Of a DNA stretch of 64,000 nt, positions 38,544 through 47,759 are shown in pieces. The notes under the pieces are model-generated. The model was not told the origin of the DNA, ran no database searches, and saw nothing but the letters and a program-made list of their open reading frames with translations. The stretch is from Helicobacter sp. 11S02596-1 (GTDB lineage: Bacteria > Campylobacterota > Campylobacteria > Campylobacterales > Helicobacteraceae), in NCBI RefSeq assembly GCF_002272825.1, contig NZ_MLAM01000010.1, positions 1 through 64,000 of the forward strand, given 5' to 3'. Position numbers and translations under genes: made by a program. The number at the start of each line of letters is the position of its first letter. The stretch's first letter is position 1.

Positions 38544-38708
38544 CTCGATTCGCTTAGCGAATCTGAAGACCGCTACATCTATGTTTTACTCGGTTTGACA
38601 AGTCAAACCTGAAGACCACTACGCAAGATGTAAAATCTTGCTTCGCTCCTAAAGTATGGGGTTATTCCCAGCTACCGCTGGTCATCAACCCGTTTTCTAA
38701 GGTTTTCA
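38544..38708 (+). repeat. Modular hairpin repeat, element A, copy 1
   Basis: Two hairpin-1 units in tandem: GATTCGC 38547/GCGAATC 38557, and GGTTTGAC 38592/GTCAAACC 38602, each followed directly by TGAAGACC. Hairpin 2 is GCAAGAT 38623/ATCTTGC 38635, then CTCCTAAAG. Hairpin 3 is CCAGC 38668/GCTGG 38677, flanked by GGGGTTAT and ATCAACCC, and the copy ends TTCTAAGGTTTTC. With element B it fills the 38524-38892 gap. Confidence 0.85.
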
Positions 38709-38723
38709 ATTTTAAACCACTTT

Positions 38724-38856
38724 CAAACCAAGCTATCTACGCCATTTAATCCTGTGTTGCATTGGGGGCGTGTCAGGGGGTAGGGGTTTTAAAGGGGTCT
38801 AGGGGGGCGGACTTCGCAATTTAAGCCCCCCTGACCCCTTTCTAGCTAATATAAGA
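38724..38856 (+). repeat. G-rich hairpin repeat, element B, copy 1
   Basis: About 130 nt; ACTACGC-like start, TTTAATCCTG, GGGGGCGTG, then a near-perfect ~16-bp stem (AAAGGGGTCTAGGGGGG against CCCCCCTGACCCCTTT) closing a loop with CTTCGCAA. It is repeated in the opposite orientation at 48951-49080. Confidence 0.85.
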
Positions 38857-38892
38857 AAAAATAACTAGTCGCACAGCTATGGAAAAGAATCA

Positions 38893-40152
38893 TTATTTTC
38901 CACTCGATTCCTCCTTTGGAAAATTTAGCAACAAATCCCGGTAATAGGCGTATTGCTTTTTTCTTAGCTCTATTTCTTTCGGCAAGCCTTCGGTTAGGGA
39001 ATTAGTTAATGCGTCGAATTTATCTAGTATGTCGACGATTTGGTTTTGGGTTTCAATTGGGGGAATGGGGATTGGAATTTCTTTCATTTGATTACTCATT
39101 AATTTAGGGTTTCCCATTCCTGCATATACGTGGCTTTTTGCTTTAATGGATAGCCAATAAAATAAAAATTTATGCGTAAGATTTATTTGCTTTTTAATTT
39201 CTATCAAGCCACAAACATTGGTTATTGAAAATTTTCCGTTTCGATAAAATACAGTGCCTGCATTTGCTCCATCTGTTGTCCAAGTTATAAACTCTCCATC
39301 AAAATCAAAAGTTCCTATTTTCCCAATAATGCCATCGTTAGAGGTTTGTGAGCTATAAACGGGATATTCGCCTTTGTTATCTTCTAAATAAACTTTTGAA
39401 ATAACTTTCCCGCGCTTCAGGATCGCTATTTCCCCCAGCGGTTTATATTCCACCTTTGCGCCATTAAGCAGTTTTTGCAAAAAAGGAAAATCGGCGGCGT
39501 TTTTAAAGTCTAACAGTTTATCGCGGTAGTATTGATATTGCTTCTTGCGCAAAATCAGCTCTTCGCCTAGCTTAGCGGTAAGTTCGGCTGTTAGCGCACT
39601 AAACCTATCTAATATCCCGACAATTTCATTTTGAATCGCTAAAGATTTCTCTGGATTATTCGGCGCAGGGATGGGGATGATTATTTTTGCAAGATCGCTG
39701 GCAGAAATATCAATTACTTTTGTACCTTTTGCATATTTTCTTTTTTCATCAAAAAAATTTGCGGTTTGCGTGTAATAAGCAAAATATTTGCCAATAATTT
39801 CAGAACTTGGTTTAAATATTGAAGCGTGTCCGCCAGTAACAGCTTGCTTTTCACCTAAATAAACAAGTGCTTTGCCAACGTCTTTAAGGTTTTCGCTGGT
39901 ATTGGTAATAACCACATCACCGTAATTTACTTTCCTTAATTTTTGGGCTGATTCTTCTGAAACAAAAGATTTGGTTGTCTCGGTTGATAATCCGTAAAAA
40001 GTATATATTTGCCCATAATGAATTGCAGGAAATCCCGTTTCTGTAAAATCCTTTTTTTGCAATCCATTGCCGCGAATAATTTCGCCAATTTCCCCCAGCG
40101 GCTTCCATTCCACATTTTCGCCATCTAACAGCTTTTTTAAAAACGGGTGCAT
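38893..40152 (-). CDS. hsdS: Orphan type I restriction-modification specificity subunit
   Basis: 419 residues with two target-recognition domains (about 15-180 and 235-385), each followed by a conserved helix repeat: LRKKQYQYYRDKLLDF near 205 and LRKKQYAYYRDLLLNF near 400. Internal direct repeats begin each half (KKLLDGENVEWKPLGEI and QKLLNGAKVEYKPLGEI). HsdS sets the DNA sequence methylated and cut by HsdM and HsdR, but neither gene is in the window. The gene is bracketed by inverted copies of element A. Start has AAGGAAA upstream. Confidence 0.93.
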   Translation of the reverse strand: MHPFLKKLLDGENVEWKPLGEIGEIIRGNGLQKKDFTETGFPAIHYGQIYTFYGLSTETTKSFVSEESAQKLRKVNYGDVVITNTSENLKDVGKALVYLGEKQAVTGGHASIFKPSSEIIGKYFAYYTQTANFFDEKRKYAKGTKVIDISASDLAKIIIPIPAPNNPEKSLAIQNEIVGILDRFSALTAELTAKLGEELILRKKQYQYYRDKLLDFKNAADFPFLQKLLNGAKVEYKPLGEIAILKRGKVISKVYLEDNKGEYPVYSSQTSNDGIIGKIGTFDFDGEFITWTTDGANAGTVFYRNGKFSITNVCGLIEIKKQINLTHKFLFYWLSIKAKSHVYAGMGNPKLMSNQMKEIPIPIPPIETQNQIVDILDKFDALTNSLTEGLPKEIELRKKQYAYYRDLLLNFPKEESSGK

Positions 40153-40194
40153 TGGTTTCCTTGTTTTTATCTTTGTTTATATTTTAAACTTTTA

Positions 40195-40333
40195 AACCTT
40201 AGAAACTCTACCCACCCACCCCAAGTTGATAACAAAACGAAGTGCCGTTATAACCCTATTCTTTAGGAACGAAGCGAGGCTTTGCCTGCTGGAATGGTCT
40301 TCAGGTTTGGATTTTAAAATCCAAACCGAGTAA
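40195..40333 (-). repeat. Modular hairpin repeat, element A, copy 2 (inverted)
   Basis: Reading on the minus strand: hairpin 1 GGTTTGGATTTT/AAAATCCAAACC, TGAAGACC, hairpin 2 AGGCAAAGCCT, TCCTAAAG, GGGTTAT, hairpin 3, ATCAACTT, TTCTAAGG. It faces copy 1 across hsdS. Confidence 0.85.
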
Positions 40334-40348
40334 GGATAATGCTAACCA

Positions 40349-40804
40349 TCACAGGCTTTCCAAGACCGCTTTGGCGTGTCCTTTGGCTTTGACATTATAA
40401 AAAACTTTCTCTATACGCCCATCTGTGCCAATCACGAATGTCGATCGGATAATACCAAATACCTCTCTGCCATACATCATCTTTTTGCCATAAGCCCCGT
40501 AAGCACTTGCAACGCTTTTGTCAGGATCGCAAAGCAAAATAATCTTGAGCGCTTTATCTTGAATAAATTTTTTATGGCTCTTGGGCGTATCCGGGCTAAT
40601 ACCCACGACAATCGCGCCTTTTTGAGCAAAATCATCGAGCATTTCTGTAAAATCAACTGCTTCAATTGAGCAACCCGGCGTATTATCCTTAGGATAAAAA
40701 TACAGCACAATCTTTTTTGCCATCAAATCTTTTAGGCCAATTTCAGTCTCATCTTGATTTTTTAGTCTAAAATCAGGCGCAACATCACCTACAACTAATG
40801 CCAT
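40349..40804 (-). CDS. bcp: Thioredoxin-dependent thiol peroxidase (Bcp/PrxQ)
   Basis: 151 residues, AhpC/TSA fold. The peroxidatic Cys45 is in NTPGCSIEA. The usual resolving Cys five residues later is replaced by Val50, so it should work as an atypical enzyme, possibly using Cys92 (LLCDPDK). It detoxifies organic hydroperoxides. RBS AAAGGAG upstream of 40804. It follows lutC, 12 nt downstream on the same strand. Confidence 0.93.
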   Translation of the reverse strand: MALVVGDVAPDFRLKNQDETEIGLKDLMAKKIVLYFYPKDNTPGCSIEAVDFTEMLDDFAQKGAIVVGISPDTPKSHKKFIQDKALKIILLCDPDKSVASAYGAYGKKMMYGREVFGIIRSTFVIGTDGRIEKVFYNVKAKGHAKAVLESL

Positions 40805-40815
40805 CTCAAACTCCT

Positions 40816-41454
40816 TTAATACAAAATAATCACTACATTTTGAGGTCCGTGCACCCCAAACACCGTTTGTAATTCAATATCAGCCGTCCTTGAGGGACCA
40901 GCGATAAAAAGCAGATTTGTCGGCAATACGCCATCCTTGCTTTCTTTTTTCAAAGCCTCAATGCCCGCATAAAGATCTTTGACTATCTGGGTTTTATCGA
41001 GCAAAATAACACAATTAAGCGTAATCAAAGACGCTAGTCTCGGACTCAAAGGCGAAGAAACCACGCCAATAATACCTAGATTTGCCACGCCACAAACCCC
41101 CTTGATAATAGAGGTATCCATATCAAAAAGCTCGGCGCGCATATCTTCAACGCATTTATCATAGGCGATTTTTTCAAAATCACCCGCAAGGCTAGCAACA
41201 TCAAAAGGCAAATCCAGCGTATGCAAGACCTTTTTAGCACCCAAATCATTCAAAGCCCTCAAAACATCCGCACTAAGATTTTGGGGCGAGGATTCTATCA
41301 CATTTGCCCGATTGGATTTTTGAAAATGCTTGTATTCCTCGAGTAAATCGGGATTTTCAGATTTCAAAATATCCTTAAAATGCACTTCCGTTTTGGCAAT
41401 ATGGTTTTTAGCAAGAGCGGTTTGGACTCGATTTAAGATTTGTGTCTTACTCAT
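40816..41454 (-). CDS. lutC: L-lactate utilisation protein LutC
   Basis: 212 residues, LutC/YkgG family (ANLGIIGVVSSPLSPRLASLI; GPSRTADIELQTVFGVHGP is the family C-terminal signature). It is the third component of the LutABC L-lactate oxidising complex. Overlaps lutB by 8 nt. The gene corresponds in position to HP0137 of H. pylori. Confidence 0.93.
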   Translation of the reverse strand: MSKTQILNRVQTALAKNHIAKTEVHFKDILKSENPDLLEEYKHFQKSNRANVIESSPQNLSADVLRALNDLGAKKVLHTLDLPFDVASLAGDFEKIAYDKCVEDMRAELFDMDTSIIKGVCGVANLGIIGVVSSPLSPRLASLITLNCVILLDKTQIVKDLYAGIEALKKESKDGVLPTNLLFIAGPSRTADIELQTVFGVHGPQNVVIILY

Positions 41455-42916
41455 AAATCACCCCTTGGATATTTTTGACTTTGGCGTGCAAAGAAGCGTT
41501 GATATGGGGGAATTCCCGACAAGAAATCCAAGACTTCAAGCCCGGAAGTATCGGGGAAATCTTTTTAGCTAGCGGAGAAAAAATACTTATCAAACCTAGC
41601 AATATTCGCCATTTTACCCCGCTAGTTGCCAACGATGCAAATACGCCCATAGCGAATTTTTCGACCTTGTTGGGATGTGTTTTTGACAGACTGCCTACAT
41701 TCCCTCTACCCTCGAGTGCCTTTTCACTCCGAAGATCCCTGATAAGATCAGCTAGCGGGATTTTGACCGGGCAAACCTCTGAACACCTCCCACAAAGAGA
41801 GCAAAGATTTACCATATAGCCGCAATTATCCAGCCCAAAAAGTTGCGGGGAAATCACCTCCCCAATCGGTCCGGGATAAGTCGATAAATAAGCGTGCCCA
41901 CCGATCTTATCATACACCGGGCAGTGATTGAGGCAAGTCCCGCAACGGATACAGCTTAGCGAGCGATAATAATGTGAATCTGAGAGAATCTTAGAGCGAT
42001 TATTATCAAGCATTACGATATGAACCTCTTTGGGGCCATCTAAATCGCCATCTTTCCCATCGCCATCTTTTCGGGGACCTGTGATGATATTGTTATAGCA
42101 AGTAATAGGCGCACCCACCGCACTTGGGACCAACAACGTATCCAAAATACAAGCATCTTCAAAGCTTTCAACGATTTTTTCTATCCCACAAATCGCTACG
42201 TGAATATCGCAAGCTGTGGTGCTCATCCTCCCGTTGCCTTCATTTTCGACAAGCCAAATCGCCCCCTCATTAGCAATGGCAAAATTCACACCCGAAAGAC
42301 CCATTTTAAAGTCTTCAAATTCTTTTCGCAAATGCTTCCTTGCGATGGCATTGAGCTTTTCTGGCTCACTTTCAAGCGGGGCATTGAGCTTGTCTTTGAA
42401 AATCTGCCCGATTTGGTAGCGGTTTTTGTGAATCGCAGGGGCGACAATATGCACAGGGGGTTCATCAATCAACTGGATAATCAACTCCCCAAGATCGGTT
42501 TCTGTAGCCAAAATACCTTTTTCTTTGAGGGTGGCATTCAGATGGATTTCTTCACTCGCCATCGACTTGCCTTTAAGGATTGTAGAAACGTGTTTTTCTC
42601 TGGCAAGATTATAGATGATCTCATTGGCTTCTTTTGCATCATTTGCCCAATGGACCTTGAAGCCGTTTTTGATAGCATTGCTTTCAAATCGATCCAAAAG
42701 CACATCGAGATTAGAAAGCGCTTTTGCTTTGACCTCCTTGCCAAGTTCGCGCAATCCCTCCCAATCGGTGTAACGACTGGTAATCAGGTTTTTTCGATTG
42801 GTTTTGAGGGTTTTCATTACCGATTGGAGATTTTTTCTCAACTGCGTATCATTGAGTTTTGCACTGATGGTGTCTTCATATTCTTTGGCAGAATGAAATA
42901 ATAAATTTTCACTCAT
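41447..42916 (-). CDS. lutB: L-lactate utilisation iron-sulfur protein LutB
   Basis: 489 residues. N-terminal LUD domain, then two 4Fe-4S motifs: CIRCGTCLNHCP near residue 310 and CSLCGRCSEVCP near 360, and a C-terminal helical segment. It carries electrons from lactate oxidation to the respiratory chain. Overlaps lutA by 4 nt (ATGA). Confidence 0.95.
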   Translation of the reverse strand: MSENLLFHSAKEYEDTISAKLNDTQLRKNLQSVMKTLKTNRKNLITSRYTDWEGLRELGKEVKAKALSNLDVLLDRFESNAIKNGFKVHWANDAKEANEIIYNLAREKHVSTILKGKSMASEEIHLNATLKEKGILATETDLGELIIQLIDEPPVHIVAPAIHKNRYQIGQIFKDKLNAPLESEPEKLNAIARKHLRKEFEDFKMGLSGVNFAIANEGAIWLVENEGNGRMSTTACDIHVAICGIEKIVESFEDACILDTLLVPSAVGAPITCYNNIITGPRKDGDGKDGDLDGPKEVHIVMLDNNRSKILSDSHYYRSLSCIRCGTCLNHCPVYDKIGGHAYLSTYPGPIGEVISPQLFGLDNCGYMVNLCSLCGRCSEVCPVKIPLADLIRDLRSEKALEGRGNVGSLSKTHPNKVEKFAMGVFASLATSGVKWRILLGLISIFSPLAKKISPILPGLKSWISCREFPHINASLHAKVKNIQGVIYE

Positions 42917-43710
42917 TGCAAATCTCCATTTTGGGGTTGTTTTTCAAATTTGGTATTTCCTAGCCCGCCAGAATTACTCATCGAAGCAATGCCTATGCGC
43001 TGGGCGATAAAATCATACAGATGGATAGGCATTACATTCGCCCCTATTTTTTCCATCGCGCCGCTGATATTGAGCAAACAGCCCGCATCGCCTGAAACCA
43101 AATAAGCGACATTTTTCGATGCGATGTCTTGGATCTTATCGCTTACCATCGCCTTGGAAATCTCAGGCTCTTTGATACTAAATGTCCCGCCAAAACCGCA
43201 ACACTCTTCCTCTCTTTCTAGCTCGATGAGTTCGACATTTTTGAGGCTTTTTAGCAATGCTTTGGAAGATTGAATCGTTTTTGCCACCCGCAATGCGTGG
43301 CAATTTGAATGCCACGTGATCTTGGTAGGTGCGCCACAATCTTCATACCGCACGCCCAATCGCTTGTCTAAAAACTCGCTGAGCTCAAAAACGCGCGAAC
43401 AAAAATCATAAACCCGCTCATATTCTGGCTTGCCCTCAAATAACTCCAAATAATCGTGTTGCATCATCCCCGCACACGAACCACTCGGCACGATGATGGG
43501 ATAATCTTCTTCAAACAAACCCATATTGTGGCGTGCGATTTTTCTGCTCTCCTCATAGTAGCCAGAATTATAACTGGGCTGACCACAGCAGGTTTGATTT
43601 TTTTTGAAAATCACCTCAATCCCCTCTTTTTGCAAAAGTTTGATGGCATTCACGCAGGTGTCGCTATAGGCAATACCGCCCAGACAGGTTGCATAAAAAT
43701 AAACCTTCAT
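42913..43710 (-). CDS. lutA: L-lactate utilisation protein LutA
   Basis: 265 residues with two CCG cysteine-rich domains (QTCCGQPSYNSGYYEES and EECCGFGGTFSIKEPE) that bind an iron-sulfur or related cofactor. First gene of lutABC-bcp. Two adjacent ATG codons (43713 and 43710) follow AAGGAGA; 43710 has the better spacing. The 205-bp gap to lctP holds the divergent promoters. Confidence 0.94.
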   Translation of the reverse strand: MKVYFYATCLGGIAYSDTCVNAIKLLQKEGIEVIFKKNQTCCGQPSYNSGYYEESRKIARHNMGLFEEDYPIIVPSGSCAGMMQHDYLELFEGKPEYERVYDFCSRVFELSEFLDKRLGVRYEDCGAPTKITWHSNCHALRVAKTIQSSKALLKSLKNVELIELEREEECCGFGGTFSIKEPEISKAMVSDKIQDIASKNVAYLVSGDAGCLLNISGAMEKIGANVMPIHLYDFIAQRIGIASMSNSGGLGNTKFEKQPQNGDLQ

Positions 43711-43885
43711 CATTATCTCCTTGTAAATCAATACGCATCAATATACCCTAAAAACCCATAAAAAAATAAAAATCAAACCTTTATCATAGGGATTTTCGGG
43801 GGTATTTTTGATACATAACTACACAATTTTTGAAAGAGATAATTTTTATTAGTTCCAAAAATCAAGGGCAATGCAATCTTTTGGT

Positions 43886-43891
43886 TATACT
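43886..43891 (+). promoter_or_regulatory. -10 box of lctP promoter
   Basis: TATACT, 45 nt upstream of the lctP ATG. The gap 43732-43935 is otherwise AT-rich; no repeated operator was recognised between lutA and lctP. Confidence 0.5.
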
Positions 43892-43935
43892 AAATCCTTT
43901 ATAAATTCAAAAATTACAAAACCCAAGGAGAAAAA

Positions 43936-45579
43936 ATGGAATACCATCAGGTTTATAATCCCTTAGATAATATTTGGTTGAGTGCGTTTGTGGCTTTCTT
44001 GCCGATATTGTTGTTTTTTGCAGCATTGGTTATTTTCAAGCTCAAAGGCTATATGGCAGGCTTGCTCACCGTGATTTTATCGGCTATCATCTCTATTTTT
44101 GTTTATGGAATGCCAGCCAATATGGTCGCTTCAGCATTTGCTTATGGGTTTTTGTATGGCTTATGGCCCATCGCTTGGATCATCGTAGCAGCGATTTTTC
44201 TCTATAAGCTTTCTGTCAAATCGGGGTATTTTGATATTTTGAGAGAAAGCATTCTCTCCATCACCCCCGATCATCGTATCCTTGTTATCCTCATTGGCTT
44301 TTGTTTTGGGGCATTTTTGGAGGGAGCTATCGGATTTGGAGGGCCTGTAGCGATCACTGCAGCCATACTTGTGGGGCTAGGCTTGCGCCCTTTATACGCC
44401 GCAGGGCTTTGTATGATTGCCAATACTGCTCCTGTGGCATTTGGTGCGGTGGGGATTCCTATCATTGCGATGGCAGGGGTAGTCAATGTCCCTGCCCTTG
44501 ATATTTCAGCGATGACAGGGAGGATGTTGCCCCCATTGACACTTTTTGTGCCATTTTTCATCGTATTTTTGATGGATGGCTGGCGAGGAGTCAAAGAAAC
44601 GTTCCCTGTGGTTTTGGTTGCTGCACTCTCCTTTGCGATCGTGCAATTTTATAGCTCCAACCACTTAGGACCAGAACTCCCTGATATTATTTCAGCGATC
44701 GTTTCTATTGTCGCAACGACGATATTCTTGAAATTCTGGCAACCCAAACGGATCTTTCGCACCGATGAAAGTCCTGCATACAACGAACATACCAAGCACC
44801 ATATTTGCAAGGTGCTAGTCGCGTGGGCGCCTTTTGTGATATTGATTGCTACGATCGTGATTTGGACACAGCCGTGGTTCAAGGATTTATTCAAACCCGG
44901 CGGGGCGCTAGCATTCACAACCTTTCAGTTTGAATTTAGCACCATCAGCGAAAAAATCATCAAAACAGCCCCCATCGCCATAGAGGGAAAACCCCTTAGC
45001 GATAAAATCGTATTTTCATTGCCATTGATTGGGGCAACAGGGACTTCCATCCTCGCAGCAGCGATTTTGAGTATCTTTATCTTGCGTGTCCGCACAAAAG
45101 ATGCACTCGGGGTTTTTGCAGAAACACTAAGCGAGATGAAATTCCCCATCCTCACGATTGGACTTGTCCTAGCATTTGCTTATATCTCCAACTACAGCGG
45201 GATTTCAGCCACGCTCGCTTTGGCATTGGCAAGCACAGGGCACGCTTTCACATTCTTTTCGCCCATCATTGGCTGGATTGGGGTATTTTTGACCGGAAGC
45301 GATACGAGTTCTAATCTACTTTTTGGCTCTTTGCAACAACTCACAGCCAGACAGCTGGGTATCCCTGAAGTCTTGTTTTTGGCTGCCAATTCCGTAGGTG
45401 GGGTCGTAGGCAAGATGATTAGCCCGCAAAGTATCGCCGTAGCTTGCGCAGCTGTGGGGCTTGTGGGTAGAGAAAGCGAACTCTTTCGATTTACATTGAA
45501 ATATTCGATTTTATTTGTCATCGCTATTGGTATCATCACGACATTGATTGCGTATGTTATCCCAGAGATTATCCCTTGA
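43936..45579 (+). CDS. lctP: L-lactate permease
   Basis: 547 residues, LctP family with about 12-14 transmembrane helices and the signature AIGFGGPVAITAAILVGLG. It imports L-lactate, the substrate of the divergently encoded LutABC, so the pair forms an uptake-and-oxidation unit like HP0137-HP0141. RBS AAGGAG. The stop is followed at once by nine G inside a perfect 8-bp stem (see terminator entry). Confidence 0.96.
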   Translation: MEYHQVYNPLDNIWLSAFVAFLPILLFFAALVIFKLKGYMAGLLTVILSAIISIFVYGMPANMVASAFAYGFLYGLWPIAWIIVAAIFLYKLSVKSGYFDILRESILSITPDHRILVILIGFCFGAFLEGAIGFGGPVAITAAILVGLGLRPLYAAGLCMIANTAPVAFGAVGIPIIAMAGVVNVPALDISAMTGRMLPPLTLFVPFFIVFLMDGWRGVKETFPVVLVAALSFAIVQFYSSNHLGPELPDIISAIVSIVATTIFLKFWQPKRIFRTDESPAYNEHTKHHICKVLVAWAPFVILIATIVIWTQPWFKDLFKPGGALAFTTFQFEFSTISEKIIKTAPIAIEGKPLSDKIVFSLPLIGATGTSILAAAILSIFILRVRTKDALGVFAETLSEMKFPILTIGLVLAFAYISNYSGISATLALALASTGHAFTFFSPIIGWIGVFLTGSDTSSNLLFGSLQQLTARQLGIPEVLFLAANSVGGVVGKMISPQSIAVACAAVGLVGRESELFRFTLKYSILFVIAIGIITTLIAYVIPEIIP

Positions 45580-45596
45580 GGGGGGGGGATCTCTGG
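45562..45596 (+). terminator. Stem-loop with G tract at lctP 3' end
   Basis: CCAGAGAT (in the last codons) pairs with ATCTCTGG after the stop; inside, CCC faces a run of nine G (45580-45588). A T-rich run does not follow directly, so termination strength is uncertain. Confidence 0.45.
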
Positions 45597-45654
45597 AGTT
45601 TAAAATCCCCAAGCTATTTGATTGTGGATTTTTCTAGTTTGCTCCTACCTTGCG

Positions 45655-46572
45655 TTAGTCAAAATCTACAATATCCTTGCTAAGGTATTTTTCTAGCCCA
45701 TCGGGAAATATCGTAACAATATTGGCATTGCCAATCTTTTTTGCCAATTCCAGACAAGCCCAAAGACTTGCCCCCGAAGAAACCCCTGCCAACACACCCT
45801 CACGCCGACACAAAATACGCATCCCCTCATAAGCATTTTCATTCTTGACTTTGATGACCTCATCGATGAAATCTAGTCGCATAATCTTAGGAACAAAATG
45901 ATTCCCAATGCCCTCAATGTCATAGCTCCCAGCCTCGCCCCCGCCGATGATAGATCCCATAGGATCACACAGCACGCCCTTAGCAGCGGGGATTTTTTCT
46001 CTAAAATACGCCATCACGCCACTAAATGTCCCCCCACTGCCTGCCCCGCATACAAAATAATCAATATTCCCATCAAGCGCCTCATCGATTTCTCTGGCGG
46101 TGCTTTCATAGTGGGATTTTGGATTGTCTGGATTGTCAAACTGCGACAAACAAATCGAATCAGGGATGATTTCAAGCAAGGTAGCAACTTTTTTGTTTGC
46201 GCCCTCTATCCCCTCATCTTTAGGCGTATTGATGACTTTTGCTCCCAAAGCTTTCATCAATGTTTGTTTTTCTATCGAAAATTTCTCTGGGACCACCATC
46301 ACCACATCATAGCCCTTGCTTTTCGCACTCAAGGCAATGCCAAGCCCCGTATTTCCCGCTGTGGCTTCGATGATGGTGCTTCCGGGCTTGAGTTTGCCTC
46401 TTTTTTCAGCCATTTCGATCATAAATTTTGCAACCCTATCTTTCACACCACCGGCAGGATTGCGAAACTCGAGCTTGGCAAAAATGCGGTTATTATTTGG
46501 GATATCCAAGCGATTGAGCTTGAGGAGAGGGGTGTTGCCGATGAGTTCGTCGATGTTGTTGCAATAGCCCAT
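45655..46572 (-). CDS. cysK: Cysteine synthase / cystathionine beta-synthase family enzyme
   Basis: 305 residues, PLP-dependent. The catalytic Lys44 is in GGVKDRV, the phosphate loop is ATAGNTG in place of the usual TSGNTG, and GSGGTFSG is the second cofactor loop. Immediately upstream lies metB. In Helicobacter and Bacillus this pair performs reverse transsulfuration (homocysteine + serine to cystathionine to cysteine), so a CBS/MccA-like role is likely despite the cysK-type length. Confidence 0.88.
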   Translation of the reverse strand: MGYCNNIDELIGNTPLLKLNRLDIPNNNRIFAKLEFRNPAGGVKDRVAKFMIEMAEKRGKLKPGSTIIEATAGNTGLGIALSAKSKGYDVVMVVPEKFSIEKQTLMKALGAKVINTPKDEGIEGANKKVATLLEIIPDSICLSQFDNPDNPKSHYESTAREIDEALDGNIDYFVCGAGSGGTFSGVMAYFREKIPAAKGVLCDPMGSIIGGGEAGSYDIEGIGNHFVPKIMRLDFIDEVIKVKNENAYEGMRILCRREGVLAGVSSGASLWACLELAKKIGNANIVTIFPDGLEKYLSKDIVDFD

Positions 46573-46574
46573 CG

Positions 46575-47735
46575 CTAAGCCTCACGGCTAGAGCAAATAG
46601 CATTTTGCAAATCCGCTAAGATATCGTTTTTGTCTTCAATGCCCACAGAAAGGCGTATCAAACCATCGCTGATACCCATATTTTGGCGGATTTGAGCCGG
46701 GATAGAAGCGTGTGTCATCGAAGCAGGATGGCAAAGCAGGGATTCCACCCCGCCCAAGCTCTCCGCAAGGGCAATAAGCTCGACAGAAGCAAAAAACTTC
46801 CGATAATCATACCCTGCTTTTAAAACAAAGCTTATCATTCCCCCACCACCAGAAGCTTGAAGCCTATGGGTCTGGTAGCCTTTATCTTGAGGTAATCCGG
46901 GATAAAACACCTCTGATACCCCCTCCGTGTGGCTCAAATGCTCGGCGATAAACAACGCATTTTCGCAATGTCTTTGCATTCTCACCCCAAGTGTCTTGAT
47001 ACCCCGTATCAACAAAAAGCTTTCAAAAGGCGATAAAATCCCGCCGGTAGCATTCTGCAAGAAGCCAATTCTTTCGGCTAATCCCTCATTATCGGTAACA
47101 ACAAGCCCAGCGATAAGATCGCTATGCCCGCCTAGATATTTTGTCCCACTATGGAGGACAATATCAACACCAAGCTTGATGGGGCGTTGCAAATAAGGGG
47201 TCATAAAGGTATTATCTACGATACTCAAAACCCCGTGCTTTTTTGCGATTTGAGCGATTTTGGCGATGTCGCTCACACCCATCAGTGGATTTGCCGGACT
47301 TTCTATCAAAATCGCTTTGACCCCCTGCTGGAGGGATTTTTCAAAGGCTTTTATATCTTGGGTCGGGGCAATCTCATAGGAAATCCCTGATTGAGAAAAT
47401 ACCTTGTCTAAAATCCGAAATGTCCCCCCATACACATTGCTTGAAATCAGCAATTTATCGCCTGTTTTGAAAAGTCGCAACACCGCATCAATAGCTGCCA
47501 TCCCTGAGGCAAATGCAAAGCCAAACCGCGCACTTTCTAGCTCGGCTATCAGTGCTTCTAGTGCATCCCTTGTGGGATTTTTGGTTCTTGAGTATTCATA
47601 CCCTTTGTGCTTGCCTAGCTCGATTTGTTTATATGTAGAAGTCTGATAAATCGGCACATTCACCGCACCGGTGTGGCTATCCCCATCAATCCCGCCGTGA
47701 ATGAGTTTGGTATCAATACGAACTGATTTTTCCAT
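46575..47735 (-). CDS. metB: Cystathionine gamma-synthase/lyase (Cys/Met metabolism PLP enzyme)
   Basis: 386 residues: TKLIHGG start, the YSRTKNPTRDALE motif, FASGMAAI, the PLP-lysine loop HSGTKYLGGHSDL and the C-terminal LSVGIED. It is 2 nt upstream of the cysteine synthase family gene, giving a two-gene transsulfuration operon as in H. pylori HP0106-HP0107. Synthase and lyase members cannot be told apart by motif alone. Confidence 0.92.
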   Translation of the reverse strand: MEKSVRIDTKLIHGGIDGDSHTGAVNVPIYQTSTYKQIELGKHKGYEYSRTKNPTRDALEALIAELESARFGFAFASGMAAIDAVLRLFKTGDKLLISSNVYGGTFRILDKVFSQSGISYEIAPTQDIKAFEKSLQQGVKAILIESPANPLMGVSDIAKIAQIAKKHGVLSIVDNTFMTPYLQRPIKLGVDIVLHSGTKYLGGHSDLIAGLVVTDNEGLAERIGFLQNATGGILSPFESFLLIRGIKTLGVRMQRHCENALFIAEHLSHTEGVSEVFYPGLPQDKGYQTHRLQASGGGGMISFVLKAGYDYRKFFASVELIALAESLGGVESLLCHPASMTHASIPAQIRQNMGISDGLIRLSVGIEDKNDILADLQNAICSSREA

Positions 47736-47759
47736 TGTTATTCTCCATTAGATTAGATT

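Noticed and set aside
42200-42901. 233-codon plus-strand frame
   Set aside because: Antisense shadow of lutB.
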